Of a DNA stretch of 64,000 bases, positions 63,474 through 64,000 are shown in pieces. The stretch spans positions 1 through 64,000 of the forward strand of contig JAVDKL010000003.1 of assembly GCA_030849965.1 (NCBI GenBank), in the 5' to 3' direction. The position numbers were made by a program, and so were the translations under genes. The notes beneath the pieces were generated by a model that was not told the DNA's origin, searched no databases, and was given only the letters and a program-made list of their open reading frames with translations. How positions within the stretch are numbered: the first letter of the stretch is position 1; every line of letters starts with the position of its first letter. The DNA is from Schauerella fraxinea. GTDB taxonomy: Bacteria; Pseudomonadota; Gammaproteobacteria; Burkholderiales; Burkholderiaceae_B.

Positions 63474-64000
<527 letters not shown>

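Overview
The window is GC-rich, densely coded bacterial DNA. It suggests a betaproteobacterium of the order Burkholderiales, most likely near the Alcaligenaceae (Bordetella/Achromobacter relatives). The reasons are five Bug/TctC-type solute-binding proteins with no membrane partners, tcuRAB genes, two iron-type cell-surface-signalling systems, very large ESPR-tagged adhesins and a monomeric-type isocitrate dehydrogenase. This placement is an inference from gene content. I saw no insertion sequence, CRISPR array, rRNA or convincing tRNA.

Layout. 1-9.2 kb (minus): a two-partner secretion locus with an FhaC-like transporter gene followed by a giant haemagglutinin-like adhesin. The adhesin gene runs off the left edge and carries GLUG repeats and then at least 15 YDG-type repeats, six of them at an exact 264-bp period. 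9.4-13.6 kb (plus): ECF sigma factor, FecR-like anti-sigma factor and TonB-dependent receptor. 13.6-18.6 kb (minus): pyruvate kinase, PhzF-like protein, AzlCD exporter and an MFS transporter. 18.8-23.5 kb (plus): assimilatory nitrite reductase nirBD behind a sigma-54-like promoter and a leader terminator, followed by a NIT-ANTAR antiterminator (NasR-like). 23.7-33.2 kb: flavin-reductase-like protein, Bug proteins, and a tcuRAB - Bug - class II aldolase - Bug - 2-hydroxyacid dehydrogenase cluster for organic acid use. 33.3-44.4 kb: a YihY/BrkB membrane protein, a 1739-residue autotransporter, and a second ECF/FecR/receptor system. 44.5-50.3 kb (plus): LysR regulator, N-carbamoyl-D-amino-acid hydrolase, PLP dehydratase, Bug protein and D-aminoacylase, which looks like a D-amino-acid scavenging operon. 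50.4-54.8 kb: a DUF1993 protein, a divergent class I fumarase/tartrate-dehydratase pair, and a MurA paralogue translationally coupled to a ParB-like protein. 54.9-59.0 kb: RraA-like protein, Bug protein and aminotransferase with a divergent LysR regulator. 59.1-63.3 kb: two paralogous chemoreceptors flanking a MOSC gene. 63.5-64 kb: the end of monomeric isocitrate dehydrogenase.

Themes. Surface adhesion and TonB-dependent uptake occur side by side twice, and both signalling systems have Fur-box-like sequences ahead of the sigma gene. Catabolic clusters repeatedly pair a LysR regulator with a lone Bug binding protein. At least five intergenic gaps hold unrelated, degenerate tandem repeats, which is unusual. 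The least explained items are the MurA-like/ParB-like gene pair with its leader hairpin, the altered fumarase-like pair, and the recently expanded adhesin repeats.
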